Assembly: GCA_041738285.1 (NCBI GenBank)
Contig: JBGSQB010000122.1
Span: 1-35,484, forward strand
Direction of reading: 5' to 3'
DNA from: SZUA-521 sp041738285
Lineage (GTDB): Bacteria; Pseudomonadota; Gammaproteobacteria; Pseudomonadales; Azotimanducaceae
Length of the DNA stretch: 35,484 nt
A program made the position numbers and the translations under genes. Under the pieces are notes generated by a model that searched no databases, was not told the origin of the DNA, and saw only the letters and a list, made by a program, of their open reading frames with translations. Shown piece after piece: positions 7,455-14,524 of this stretch (positions within the stretch are counted from its first letter, which is position 1; every line of letters begins with the position of its first letter).

Positions 7455-9022
7455 GTGACGCTGAACACGCCGTAGCCTTGCGGTCCTATTCTCACCCGCC
7501 AGCCGACCGAGTGCTCGACTCGGGTGTGATGACTGATCACAGGATTGACGTCGCCGAGTTTTGGCAGCTTCACCTGTGCCGCCATCGGCCCCGGATTGAT
7601 GACGACGATGAGGCTCTCGCCACGACGATAGGCCAGGGGATACCCAGGCGATGAATCGGTGAGTAGCTCACAACTCGCGCTTGCCATCAGGTCCCGTTCC
7701 GTGGAGCGTAGATAGATGAGTCGATTGACATGGTGCCAGAGGGATTCTCGGTCCTCGCGCTGGCTGGCAACGTCTGGACGCGCGTCGTCGGGGTCGATCG
7801 GCAGATACGGCTGCGCCTCGAGATTGGTGGAGAAACCCGCGAGCGGCGAGGTGTCCCACTGCATCGGAGTTCGGCTGCCTGTGCGTTGATAGCCACCCTC
7901 CTTGCTCGGCAACTCGGCCATGTAGCGCATCCCGATCTCATCGCCGTAATAGATGAACGGTACGTGCGGCCAGGTCAGCAGGAACGTGTACAGCACCTTC
8001 AGATCCGCCGCGTCCCGTCCGTGACTCGGCCGCGAGATGTCGTGATTCGACGAAGGAATGGCAACGTAGCCGCTACCCGCGACACTGCGTCGGTGAAACT
8101 CGAAGTTATCCAAGAAGCGGGCGAAGTCGCCGCGGCCCTCGTCGTCGAAATACGAAGTCGCCCGTCGTGGCGGAAACGTCGTCGGTCCGAGCAGCAGCGC
8201 ATCGTACCCCGGCGTGCCGTCGTGCAGCATGAAGTCGACATCGAACCCCGCGTCGATGGCGAGGTCCGGACAACCCCACTCAGAGATGAGGACGCGGTCG
8301 GAATAGCGGTCGCGCATCCACGCACTGACCTCGCGCCAGAGACGGCGAATCCCGATGTGTTCGGGATCGCCCTTGACGAGCGTCCCGGCCAGATCGACCC
8401 GAAAGCCATCGACTCCACGATCGAGCCAGAACGCCATCACTTCTTTGAGCGCCGCAACGCTCGCACGCGGGCCTGGTGCGTCCGCTGACTGCTGATAACC
8501 ACGCTGCAGCCTGCCGAAGCCATAGTTGAGCGCCGGCTGATGGGCGAAAAAGTTGATCGCGTACGCACCGGAGCGATCCGTCGTCCCGCTGATGAAATCG
8601 ATCTCGCCGTCCCGCTTGATCCAGGGGTTGTTGGTCCAGATGTAGCGATCGGAGTGCGAATTGGGCGCTGCATCGCACGATGCCTTGAACCAGGGATGCT
8701 GATCCGACGTGTGCCCGGGCACCAGATCGAGGCAAATGCGGATGTCGCGGGCGTGCGCGGCCACGATCAGCCGATCCATGTCCGCGTTGCTGCCGTAGCG
8801 CGCATCGACACGCATGTGATCGACGATGTCGTAGCCGGCGTCGCGAAAGGGCGATGCGTAGCACGGATTGATCCACAGCGCGTTGACGCCGAGGTCGGTG
8901 AGGTAATCGAGACGCGCTTCGATCCCCGCGAGATCGCCGATGCCATCGCCGTTGGCGTCACAAAAGCTCTGCGGATAGATCTGATAGAAGACCGCTTGTT
9001 CGAGCCAGGCTGGCGCGCTCAC
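7451..9022 (-). CDS. GH13-family glycoside hydrolase (alpha-amylase/alpha-glucosidase/trehalose-synthase-like)
   Basis: The 523-aa protein has the GH13 (beta/alpha)8 barrel. It starts with WLEQAVFYQIYPQSF and the calcium-loop-like DANGDGIGDLAGI. Catalytic residues are visible: nucleophile Asp210 in DGFRVDLAG, acid/base Glu248 in LISEWG, and transition-state Asp328 in SSNHD. The first conserved region reads DLVPGHTSD, where the usual Asn before His is Gly. A C-terminal beta domain follows from about residue 440. There is no signal peptide, so it should act in the cytoplasm on malto-oligosaccharides, sucrose-like or trehalose-like alpha-glucosides. I cannot fix the specificity. The GTG start overlaps the stop of the upstream VOC gene (GTGA, 9019-9022). 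Confidence 0.9.
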   Translation of the reverse strand: MSAPAWLEQAVFYQIYPQSFCDANGDGIGDLAGIEARLDYLTDLGVNALWINPCYASPFRDAGYDIVDHMRVDARYGSNADMDRLIVAAHARDIRICLDLVPGHTSDQHPWFKASCDAAPNSHSDRYIWTNNPWIKRDGEIDFISGTTDRSGAYAINFFAHQPALNYGFGRLQRGYQQSADAPGPRASVAALKEVMAFWLDRGVDGFRVDLAGTLVKGDPEHIGIRRLWREVSAWMRDRYSDRVLISEWGCPDLAIDAGFDVDFMLHDGTPGYDALLLGPTTFPPRRATSYFDDEGRGDFARFLDNFEFHRRSVAGSGYVAIPSSNHDISRPSHGRDAADLKVLYTFLLTWPHVPFIYYGDEIGMRYMAELPSKEGGYQRTGSRTPMQWDTSPLAGFSTNLEAQPYLPIDPDDARPDVASQREDRESLWHHVNRLIYLRSTERDLMASASCELLTDSSPGYPLAYRRGESLIVVINPGPMAAQVKLPKLGDVNPVISHHTRVEHSVGWRVRIGPQGYGVFSVT

Positions 9023-9423
9023 GCGCCTCGCCTCGGACTGGTGATGGCCAGTTCATAACCATCAGGATCGCGTACGGTGAACTCGTCGACGCCGTAGATC
9101 TGAGCTTCGATCTGGCCCGGTTGAGCACCCCCCGCGACCAGCATCGCGCGCGCCGATGCTGCGTCATCGACGCTCACGTGAAGTACGACGTCATCGTAGC
9201 TTTCGGGATCGGGCCGTCGCGGACGCCGCAGAACCCCCTCTGACGTATTGAGCATCAGTTGCAGATCACCTGTGACGAGCCGCGCCCACACGAGCGGCTC
9301 ATTGGCGCCTTCCGGGTACCTCGCGGAGATGTCGAACCCAAGCATGCGATAGAACGATGCGCTCGCCTGCGCATCGCGCACATTGAGCAGCACCGTCAGC
9401 GAACGCGCGTGAGCCTTCATCAT
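9019..9423 (-). CDS. VOC (glyoxalase/bleomycin resistance/dioxygenase) superfamily protein
   Basis: This small protein of about 134 aa has the paired beta-alpha-beta-beta-beta units of the VOC fold: VLLNVRDAQASASFYRMLGF in the first half, and DVVLHVSVDDAASARAML then FTVRDPDGYELAI in the second. The family includes glyoxalase I-like metal enzymes and drug-binding proteins, and the sequence alone does not fix the substrate. Alternative starts lie close together (ATG at 9432, 9423 and 9420) with no clear ribosome binding site, so the first few residues are uncertain. It lies 26 nt after ppnN and overlaps the GH13 gene. Confidence 0.8.
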   Translation of the reverse strand: MMKAHARSLTVLLNVRDAQASASFYRMLGFDISARYPEGANEPLVWARLVTGDLQLMLNTSEGVLRRPRRPDPESYDDVVLHVSVDDAASARAMLVAGGAQPGQIEAQIYGVDEFTVRDPDGYELAITSPRRGA

Positions 9424-9449
9424 GCAAGGCATTGAGCCAGATCGAGCCG

Positions 9450-10841
9450 CTATGACGCAACGACGCGGTAACAGGGCTCGTACACGGTGCCCGGCAATTT
9501 CATGCGTCCCTGGGCAATGAAGTCGCGCAGCATCGCATCGAGTGCCTTCATCAGCTCGGGTTCGCCGCGAATTTCGAACGGTCCATGGGCCGTGATCAGA
9601 CGACGACCATGCTCTTTGACGTTGCCGGTGACGATCGCAGAGAAAACGCGCCGCAACTGACACGCGAGGTCGTGCGGCGCGAGCCCACGGTGTAACTCGA
9701 GCGCGGCGACGCTTGCGTGATTGACGTCGAACGGTTCCTGAAAACAGTACGGCACTTTCAAGAGCCAGTTGAAGTAGTAGGCATCGCCGGTCTTGCGTCG
9801 GCCGTTCAGTACTTTGCGGATGCGCCGTCCGATTCGGCGTGCGGCGAGCGGCGCATCGCCAATGACGATTTCATAGCGCTCGCGCGCGGCTTCGCCGAGG
9901 GTGAGGGTGATCAGTGCATCGAGACTTGCGAAGTAGGCGCGGCTCGACTCGGGCCCCGTGAACACGACGGGGAAGACCTGGTGCTCATTGTCCGGATGCA
10001 GCAGCAATCCAAGCAGATACAGGACTTCTTCCGCAGTGCCGACACCGCCGGGAAAGATGATGATGGCATGGCCCATGCGCACGAACGCTTCGAGACGCTT
10101 CTCGATGTCCGGCAACACGACCAGATGATTGACCATCGGATTGGGTGGTTCCGCTGCGATGATGCCGGGTTCGGTGAGGCCGACGTAGCGCGCGGCAGCG
10201 TTGCGCTGTTTGACGTGACCGATCGCCGCGCCCTTCATTGGCCCCTTCATCGCACCGGGGCCGCAACCCGTGCAGATGTCGAGTCCTCGCAATCCCAGGT
10301 GGTAGCCCACTTCCTTGGTGTACTCGTACTCCGGCCGCGAAATCGAATGCCCTCCCCAGCAGACCACCAGGTTTGGCTTGAGATCGGGCACCAGCACACG
10401 AGCCTGCTTGAGGATATGGAACACGGCATCGGTGATGCCCTGGCCAGAGGCGAGGTCGAAGCGATCTGAGCTCTCGATTTCGGTGCCGATGTAGACCAGA
10501 TCCCGGAGCACGGCAAACAGGTGTTGGCGGATGCCTTCGATCATCCGCCCTTCGACGAAGGCCGATGCGGGGGCGTTTTCGATCTTCAGCTTGAGGCCGC
10601 GCGTGCGTTGCAGGATCTCGATCGTGAAATTCTGGTAGGCCGTAAAGATCGCGATCGCATCGTCGCTCTCGCTGCCGGTATTGAGCACTGCCAGTGCGCA
10701 GCGCCGGAACAGATCGAGCAGGCGGGAATCGCTGGTCAATCGAAGCTGCTCGACTTCCTTCTGAGACAGTACTTCCAGTGACCCGCGGGGGCTGATCTGG
10801 GCATCCATGGTTGCCGGTTTTCGCTGTTGTTCGATATTCAC
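9450..10841 (-). CDS. ppnN: Pyrimidine/purine nucleotide 5'-monophosphate nucleosidase PpnN (YgdH, LOG family)
   Basis: PpnN hydrolyses nucleoside 5'-monophosphates to base and ribose 5-phosphate. In E. coli it responds to (p)ppGpp. The 463-aa product matches E. coli YgdH in length (454) and in its N-terminal ISPRGSLEVLSQ motif. The Rossmann-like LOG core is visible: GGHSISR at about 163-169, GCGPGAMKGPMKG at about 193-205, and the nucleotide-binding PGGVGTAEE at about 264-272. I chose the GTG at 10841 because AGGGA lies 6 nt upstream. A GTG at 10847 overlaps that Shine-Dalgarno sequence, and an ATG at 10808 has none. The Shine-Dalgarno sequence sits in a hairpin loop, annotated separately. 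Confidence 0.93.
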   Translation of the reverse strand: MNIEQQRKPATMDAQISPRGSLEVLSQKEVEQLRLTSDSRLLDLFRRCALAVLNTGSESDDAIAIFTAYQNFTIEILQRTRGLKLKIENAPASAFVEGRMIEGIRQHLFAVLRDLVYIGTEIESSDRFDLASGQGITDAVFHILKQARVLVPDLKPNLVVCWGGHSISRPEYEYTKEVGYHLGLRGLDICTGCGPGAMKGPMKGAAIGHVKQRNAAARYVGLTEPGIIAAEPPNPMVNHLVVLPDIEKRLEAFVRMGHAIIIFPGGVGTAEEVLYLLGLLLHPDNEHQVFPVVFTGPESSRAYFASLDALITLTLGEAARERYEIVIGDAPLAARRIGRRIRKVLNGRRKTGDAYYFNWLLKVPYCFQEPFDVNHASVAALELHRGLAPHDLACQLRRVFSAIVTGNVKEHGRRLITAHGPFEIRGEPELMKALDAMLRDFIAQGRMKLPGTVYEPCYRVVAS

Positions 10842-10858
10842 GGACACTCCCTGTGTCC
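10842..10858 (-). promoter_or_regulatory. Hairpin presenting the ppnN Shine-Dalgarno in its loop (CsrA/RsmA-site-like)
   Basis: On the transcribed strand the leader reads GGACAC-AGGGA-GTGTCC, a perfect 6-bp stem with a 5-nt loop, followed at once by the GTG start of ppnN. The loop is the Shine-Dalgarno sequence. Established knowledge: CsrA/RsmA binds A(N)GGA in hairpin loops, often over ribosome binding sites, with consensus close to ACARGGAUGU. This site reads ACAGGGAGUGU, that is the consensus with one inserted G. CsrA control is inference. Confidence 0.5.
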
Positions 10859-10916
10859 AGCTCGCCCAATAAGAATAGACCTTTGCACGACGCCCTGGCG
10901 CGTTCCTCGCGCCGCG

Positions 10917-12401
10917 TCACAGCGCCAGCAGATACTCCGCGAGCGCCAATCGCTCGCCTTCTTCCGGCACTGACGGCATGGGTGAGTTCGGATGCGCGAG
11001 ATACTCTGTAAGCGTTGCGAAGTCGTATTTCTTGCCAATGCCGGCGAGCGATAACCTGCCGTCCCCTGTTTCACCCCCCACGGAGTGACAGCCCAGGCAC
11101 GCGCCCGCATCGAACAGCGCCTGCCCTTCGATCAACCGCGCTGGGTCCGCCCCCGGCCGCGGATTGAACGCAACGACGGCCTCACTCGGCACCACCAGCG
11201 CCATGGCGGTACCACCCGGACTGATTCGGTACACCGCATCGGCATAGTCGTCGGAGACATAGACGTTGCCGTCTGCGTCTTCCGTCACTTCTGCCGGACG
11301 ACCGATCACTTTGCCGTCCGTGAGGAAGCCGGTGACGAAGTCGCGGGACTCGATCGCGCCATCCGCCTGCCAGTGTAGTGACACGACTTTGTAGCCATCC
11401 TTGGTCGACCTGTTCCACGATCCGTGGAGCGCGGCCACCGCGGCGCCGCGGTAGGCGCCATGCGCCTCGCTCCTCAGAAAGCGGATCCCGAGCGGCGCAT
11501 TGTGTGCGCGGAACTCGAACACCGGCGGAATGGATGCCGCGATCACATCGGCCCGTCCGCCGCCGAGATCCGGATCGGCAATGCGATTGCCGTTCGCGAA
11601 CGGCCATCCATAGAATCCGCCCGCGCGAATCTCATTGAGCTCGCAAGGCGGGAAATCGTCGCCCAGCAAATCGCGACCATTGTCGGTCGCGAACAGCGCG
11701 TCGTCGGATTCACGGAAGTCGAAGCCCGCACTGTTACGCAGGCCGGTTGCGTAGATATCCACGAACTTTCCATCGACGGTGTAGCGCAACATCGCAGCGC
11801 GGCGTACATCGCGCTCGATGCACACGTTGCAGGTCGAGCCGACCACCAGGTAGAGCAGCCCGTCAGGCCCGATGCGAATTGGCTTACGCCAGTGATTGCC
11901 ACCAGCCGGCAAGCCATCAATGATCACCTCGCGAGCGCCCCATACCGACGCCGTATTGGCATCGAAGGCAATGCGAAACACGCGCTCATCCTCGGCAACG
12001 TACAGGTAGCCGCCGGCGACCTCGAGCCCGTTCGCGCCCTTCAACCCTTCGATCAGGACGCGCCGCGAGTCGGATTCACCATCGCCGTCGCGATCCGCGG
12101 CCAGCCACACGACCTCGCTGTTCCGGTTGGCCGTGACGAGCAGATCCCCGGTTGGTGTCACTCTCACCATGCGCGCGTCCGGCACGTCGGCCGCGAACAA
12201 GGTGATCGAGTAGCCGGCCGGTACCTGGAGGGTCGATGCAACCACGGCACGCTCGGCACGCGGTGCGTCGAACAGCCGCGGAAACAGATCCGCGAGCGCC
12301 CCCGCCCATGGCACATTCACCGGCGCAAACATCGCAAGTGCGCCCACGACCGCTGCAAGTACGACCGCCAACACGGCGACTGATTTGACCAAGGTTTTCA
12401 C
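10917..12401 (-). CDS. PQQ-dependent sugar/sorbosone dehydrogenase-like protein with C-terminal cytochrome c domain
   Basis: The 494-aa protein has an N-terminal signal or anchor (about residues 1-30) and a six-bladed beta-propeller of the soluble glucose/sorbosone dehydrogenase family. Motifs seen are VTPTGDLLVT, GNHWRKPIRIGPDGLLYLVVGS, GFYGWPF and HGSWNRSTKDGYKV. A C-terminal c-type heme domain has C435-LG-C438-H439 and a likely axial Met475. It should oxidise a sugar or related aldehyde/alcohol in the periplasm using PQQ and pass electrons to its own heme. A longer ATG frame at 12569 would add non-coding-like residues over the receptor gene. The GTG at 12401 overlaps the receptor stop as GTGA and gives a proper signal sequence. 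No pqq biosynthesis genes are in the window. Confidence 0.87.
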   Translation of the reverse strand: MKTLVKSVAVLAVVLAAVVGALAMFAPVNVPWAGALADLFPRLFDAPRAERAVVASTLQVPAGYSITLFAADVPDARMVRVTPTGDLLVTANRNSEVVWLAADRDGDGESDSRRVLIEGLKGANGLEVAGGYLYVAEDERVFRIAFDANTASVWGAREVIIDGLPAGGNHWRKPIRIGPDGLLYLVVGSTCNVCIERDVRRAAMLRYTVDGKFVDIYATGLRNSAGFDFRESDDALFATDNGRDLLGDDFPPCELNEIRAGGFYGWPFANGNRIADPDLGGGRADVIAASIPPVFEFRAHNAPLGIRFLRSEAHGAYRGAAVAALHGSWNRSTKDGYKVVSLHWQADGAIESRDFVTGFLTDGKVIGRPAEVTEDADGNVYVSDDYADAVYRISPGGTAMALVVPSEAVVAFNPRPGADPARLIEGQALFDAGACLGCHSVGGETGDGRLSLAGIGKKYDFATLTEYLAHPNSPMPSVPEEGERLALAEYLLAL

Positions 12402-14452
12402 AGCGCGAACTCGAAGCCGGCATAGAGCTGCAGCGGCGTGCCCGGGAAGTAGCGATAGCTGCCGAACGCGTAGTCGGCCCGGTCTGCGTAATTCTTGTCC
12501 ATCAGATTCATCACCCGCGCGAACACGCTGAACTGCTCGCTCGGGCGGTAACTGCCGCGCCAGTTCCACAACACGTGGCCGTTGTATTCCTGGGTGTTCT
12601 CGGCATTGACGTAGTGCTCACCGACGTAGACCAACTCGACCTCGCTGGTGACCTGCGCAAGCGGCTGCCAGCGCCAGCGCGCACTGCCGATCCAACGCGG
12701 CGCGGTGTCTACTTCGTTGCCATCGGCGATCGTCTCGCCGCCTGCGAGCACACGATCGAAGGCGTACTCGTGACGCGCATAGGTGGCAACGACATCGAAC
12801 GCATGTGCATCTGCCGGGGCATAGCCGAACTCGGCCTCCACACCCACTGAATCGACCTTGCCGCCACTGATGTTGAATCCACTGGCATCGCGCAGCACCA
12901 GATCTTCGCTGCGCTGGGTGAACACCGAAACCGCGCTGGTGACCTGAGTCGACGCGGCGCGCACACCGATCTCGATGCCGTCGATGGTCTCGCTGTCGAG
13001 ATCCGCAACGGTCTGGCCACTCTGCAGCCGATACAACTCGGTTGCCTGCGGTGCCCGAAAGCCAGTGCTCACCGTCGCGTAGCTGGCTACAGCATCCGAG
13101 TGCCGCCACTCGATGCCGAGCCGTCCCGCAAAATCGACGAAGTCGTCGCTGCGGTCGGCAGGACGGGTGTACAGACAGCCGCCGAACCCGCACAGAGTTC
13201 CGTCGTCACGCGTGTTGCCATCGAGCCCCCGGTTGTCGTACTCGTAGTCGAGCCACTCGGCACGCGCGCTATGCACCAAATCGACGCTTGCGGTCAGCGG
13301 TACGCGCAGATCATAGAACGCGGCGGCGTTCTTGCTTTCGACCTCGTAGTCGTAGTGCACACCCACCGGGCGCGTCGCAACGATGAACGCCGAGCCCGTG
13401 GCCGGATTTTCCTGAAACTCGTACAGATCGCCACGCGCCCATTCGGCCATGGCACCGATGCGCCAGAGGATCGAGTCGCCGCCGCCATAGGTCACCTGAG
13501 TACCGGCGCTCTTCTGACTGTTCTTCTCGTAAGGCTGCCCAGGCAGGAAGTGCTGAAGAAACTTCATGTCCGATTGGCGCAGATAGGGCGTCACCGTCAG
13601 CTCGTTGCCGTTGTCGTACGCGCGGCGCCACTGGCTCGCCAAACGCAGCGCCCACGCGTCGCGGTACGCCTCGGGGTTCGGATTGGTGTCGCGCAGGCCG
13701 GACGTGTCATACGCCTTGTAACCGAGCACGAAGCCGCCGGTTTCCTGATTGAGATTGGTTCCCGTAAGCAAGGTGCGCACGTCGAAATCACCCACCCTGG
13801 TCGCGTGGGTGACGTTGAGTTTCTGTTCGTCGTGGCCAGTGGCGTCACGATAGCCGTTGGTGTGTGTGCCCTGAGCGTCGACGCGCAACCAATGGTCGTC
13901 GTCACCCATGCTCGTCGACAATCTCGCCTGACCGTAGTCGTCAGGGCCGCCTTCGAAGGAGACCCGCGCGGGCCCCGATTGCGCCGCGCTCACGACGTTG
14001 ACGGTGCCAAACAGCGCGTTGCCGCCGAACACCGCGCTCGCCGGTCCGCGCAACACCTCGATGGCCTCCGCCTGCTCGGTATTGATCTCGAACAGATTGT
14101 TGACGTTGCAGAAGCCGGCCGGACGAATGGGTATGCCGTTTTCGAGCAGCAGGAACTCGCCGCACGAACCCGGGCCCGTGAACACCGGCGAGCGGATCGC
14201 CGTCAGATGCTCCTGACCCGAGCCTCGCGTGATCCATACGCCGGGTACGCGCACCAGGGCCTCGTTCGGGTGCGTTGCCCGAATGCGGGCAATCGTTTCG
14301 GCGTCAATCGCGGTCAGGCTGCCAATGTCGCCCTGGGCGCCTGCGATGCTGCCAGTCACGACCACTTCTTCGATGTAATCGGCGCCGTGCGCGAGCGTCG
14401 CGCCACCGAGGCACAGCACGCCAAACAGCCAGTTCGCTCGGATGCGCCTCAC
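12398..14452 (-). CDS. TonB-dependent outer-membrane receptor
   Basis: The 684-aa protein has a signal peptide (residues 1-23, ending LAHG-A), a TonB-box-like EEVVVTGS near residues 28-35, a plug domain and a 22-strand-type barrel ending in aromatic YAGFEFAL. The plug contains a cysteine pair (GSCGEF and GFCNVNN) and the IEVLRGPASAVFGGNA motif. A second cysteine pair lies in a loop (LCGFGGCLY). The start is a GTG at 14452 with GGGAG 6 nt upstream. The gene is translationally coupled to the downstream PQQ dehydrogenase. Its ligand is not readable from sequence; PQQ itself or the dehydrogenase substrate are reasonable guesses from context. Confidence 0.93.
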   Translation of the reverse strand: MRRIRANWLFGVLCLGGATLAHGADYIEEVVVTGSIAGAQGDIGSLTAIDAETIARIRATHPNEALVRVPGVWITRGSGQEHLTAIRSPVFTGPGSCGEFLLLENGIPIRPAGFCNVNNLFEINTEQAEAIEVLRGPASAVFGGNALFGTVNVVSAAQSGPARVSFEGGPDDYGQARLSTSMGDDDHWLRVDAQGTHTNGYRDATGHDEQKLNVTHATRVGDFDVRTLLTGTNLNQETGGFVLGYKAYDTSGLRDTNPNPEAYRDAWALRLASQWRRAYDNGNELTVTPYLRQSDMKFLQHFLPGQPYEKNSQKSAGTQVTYGGGDSILWRIGAMAEWARGDLYEFQENPATGSAFIVATRPVGVHYDYEVESKNAAAFYDLRVPLTASVDLVHSARAEWLDYEYDNRGLDGNTRDDGTLCGFGGCLYTRPADRSDDFVDFAGRLGIEWRHSDAVASYATVSTGFRAPQATELYRLQSGQTVADLDSETIDGIEIGVRAASTQVTSAVSVFTQRSEDLVLRDASGFNISGGKVDSVGVEAEFGYAPADAHAFDVVATYARHEYAFDRVLAGGETIADGNEVDTAPRWIGSARWRWQPLAQVTSEVELVYVGEHYVNAENTQEYNGHVLWNWRGSYRPSEQFSVFARVMNLMDKNYADRADYAFGSYRYFPGTPLQLYAGFEFAL

Positions 14453-14497
14453 GGCTTACTCCCGGGAAAGCCGCGGACCATAAAGCAACATCCGCGG
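14452..14497 (-). promoter_or_regulatory. Two overlapping, mutually exclusive hairpins in the TonB-receptor leader
   Basis: Stem 1 pairs 14452-14457 with 14468-14473 (CGGCTT/AAGCCG) and puts the receptor Shine-Dalgarno GGGAG in its 10-nt loop next to the GTG start. Stem 2 pairs 14471-14477 with 14491-14497 (CCGCGGA/TCCGCGG, 13-nt loop). The stems share bases 14471-14473 and cannot both form. Stem 2 could also act as a weak terminator for the giant-protein operon upstream, but it has no T tract. No known riboswitch class is recognised. Confidence 0.4.
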
Positions 14498-14524
14498 ACG
14501 GCGCAAATCGGGGGTTGATTGAGC

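Noticed and set aside
12900..14300. Frameshift or disruption in the TonB receptor
   Set aside because: The frame is continuous from signal peptide to terminal aromatic strand and no domain is missing.
14471..14497. Possible intrinsic terminator after the giant gene
   Set aside because: The 7-bp stem has a 13-nt loop and no following T tract, so I list it as part of the receptor leader, not as a terminator.
13100..14518. Open frame of 472 codons on the plus strand opposite the TonB receptor
   Set aside because: It is a shadow of the receptor frame; the receptor has plug and barrel motifs, while this frame has an Arg/Val/His-rich non-protein-like composition.
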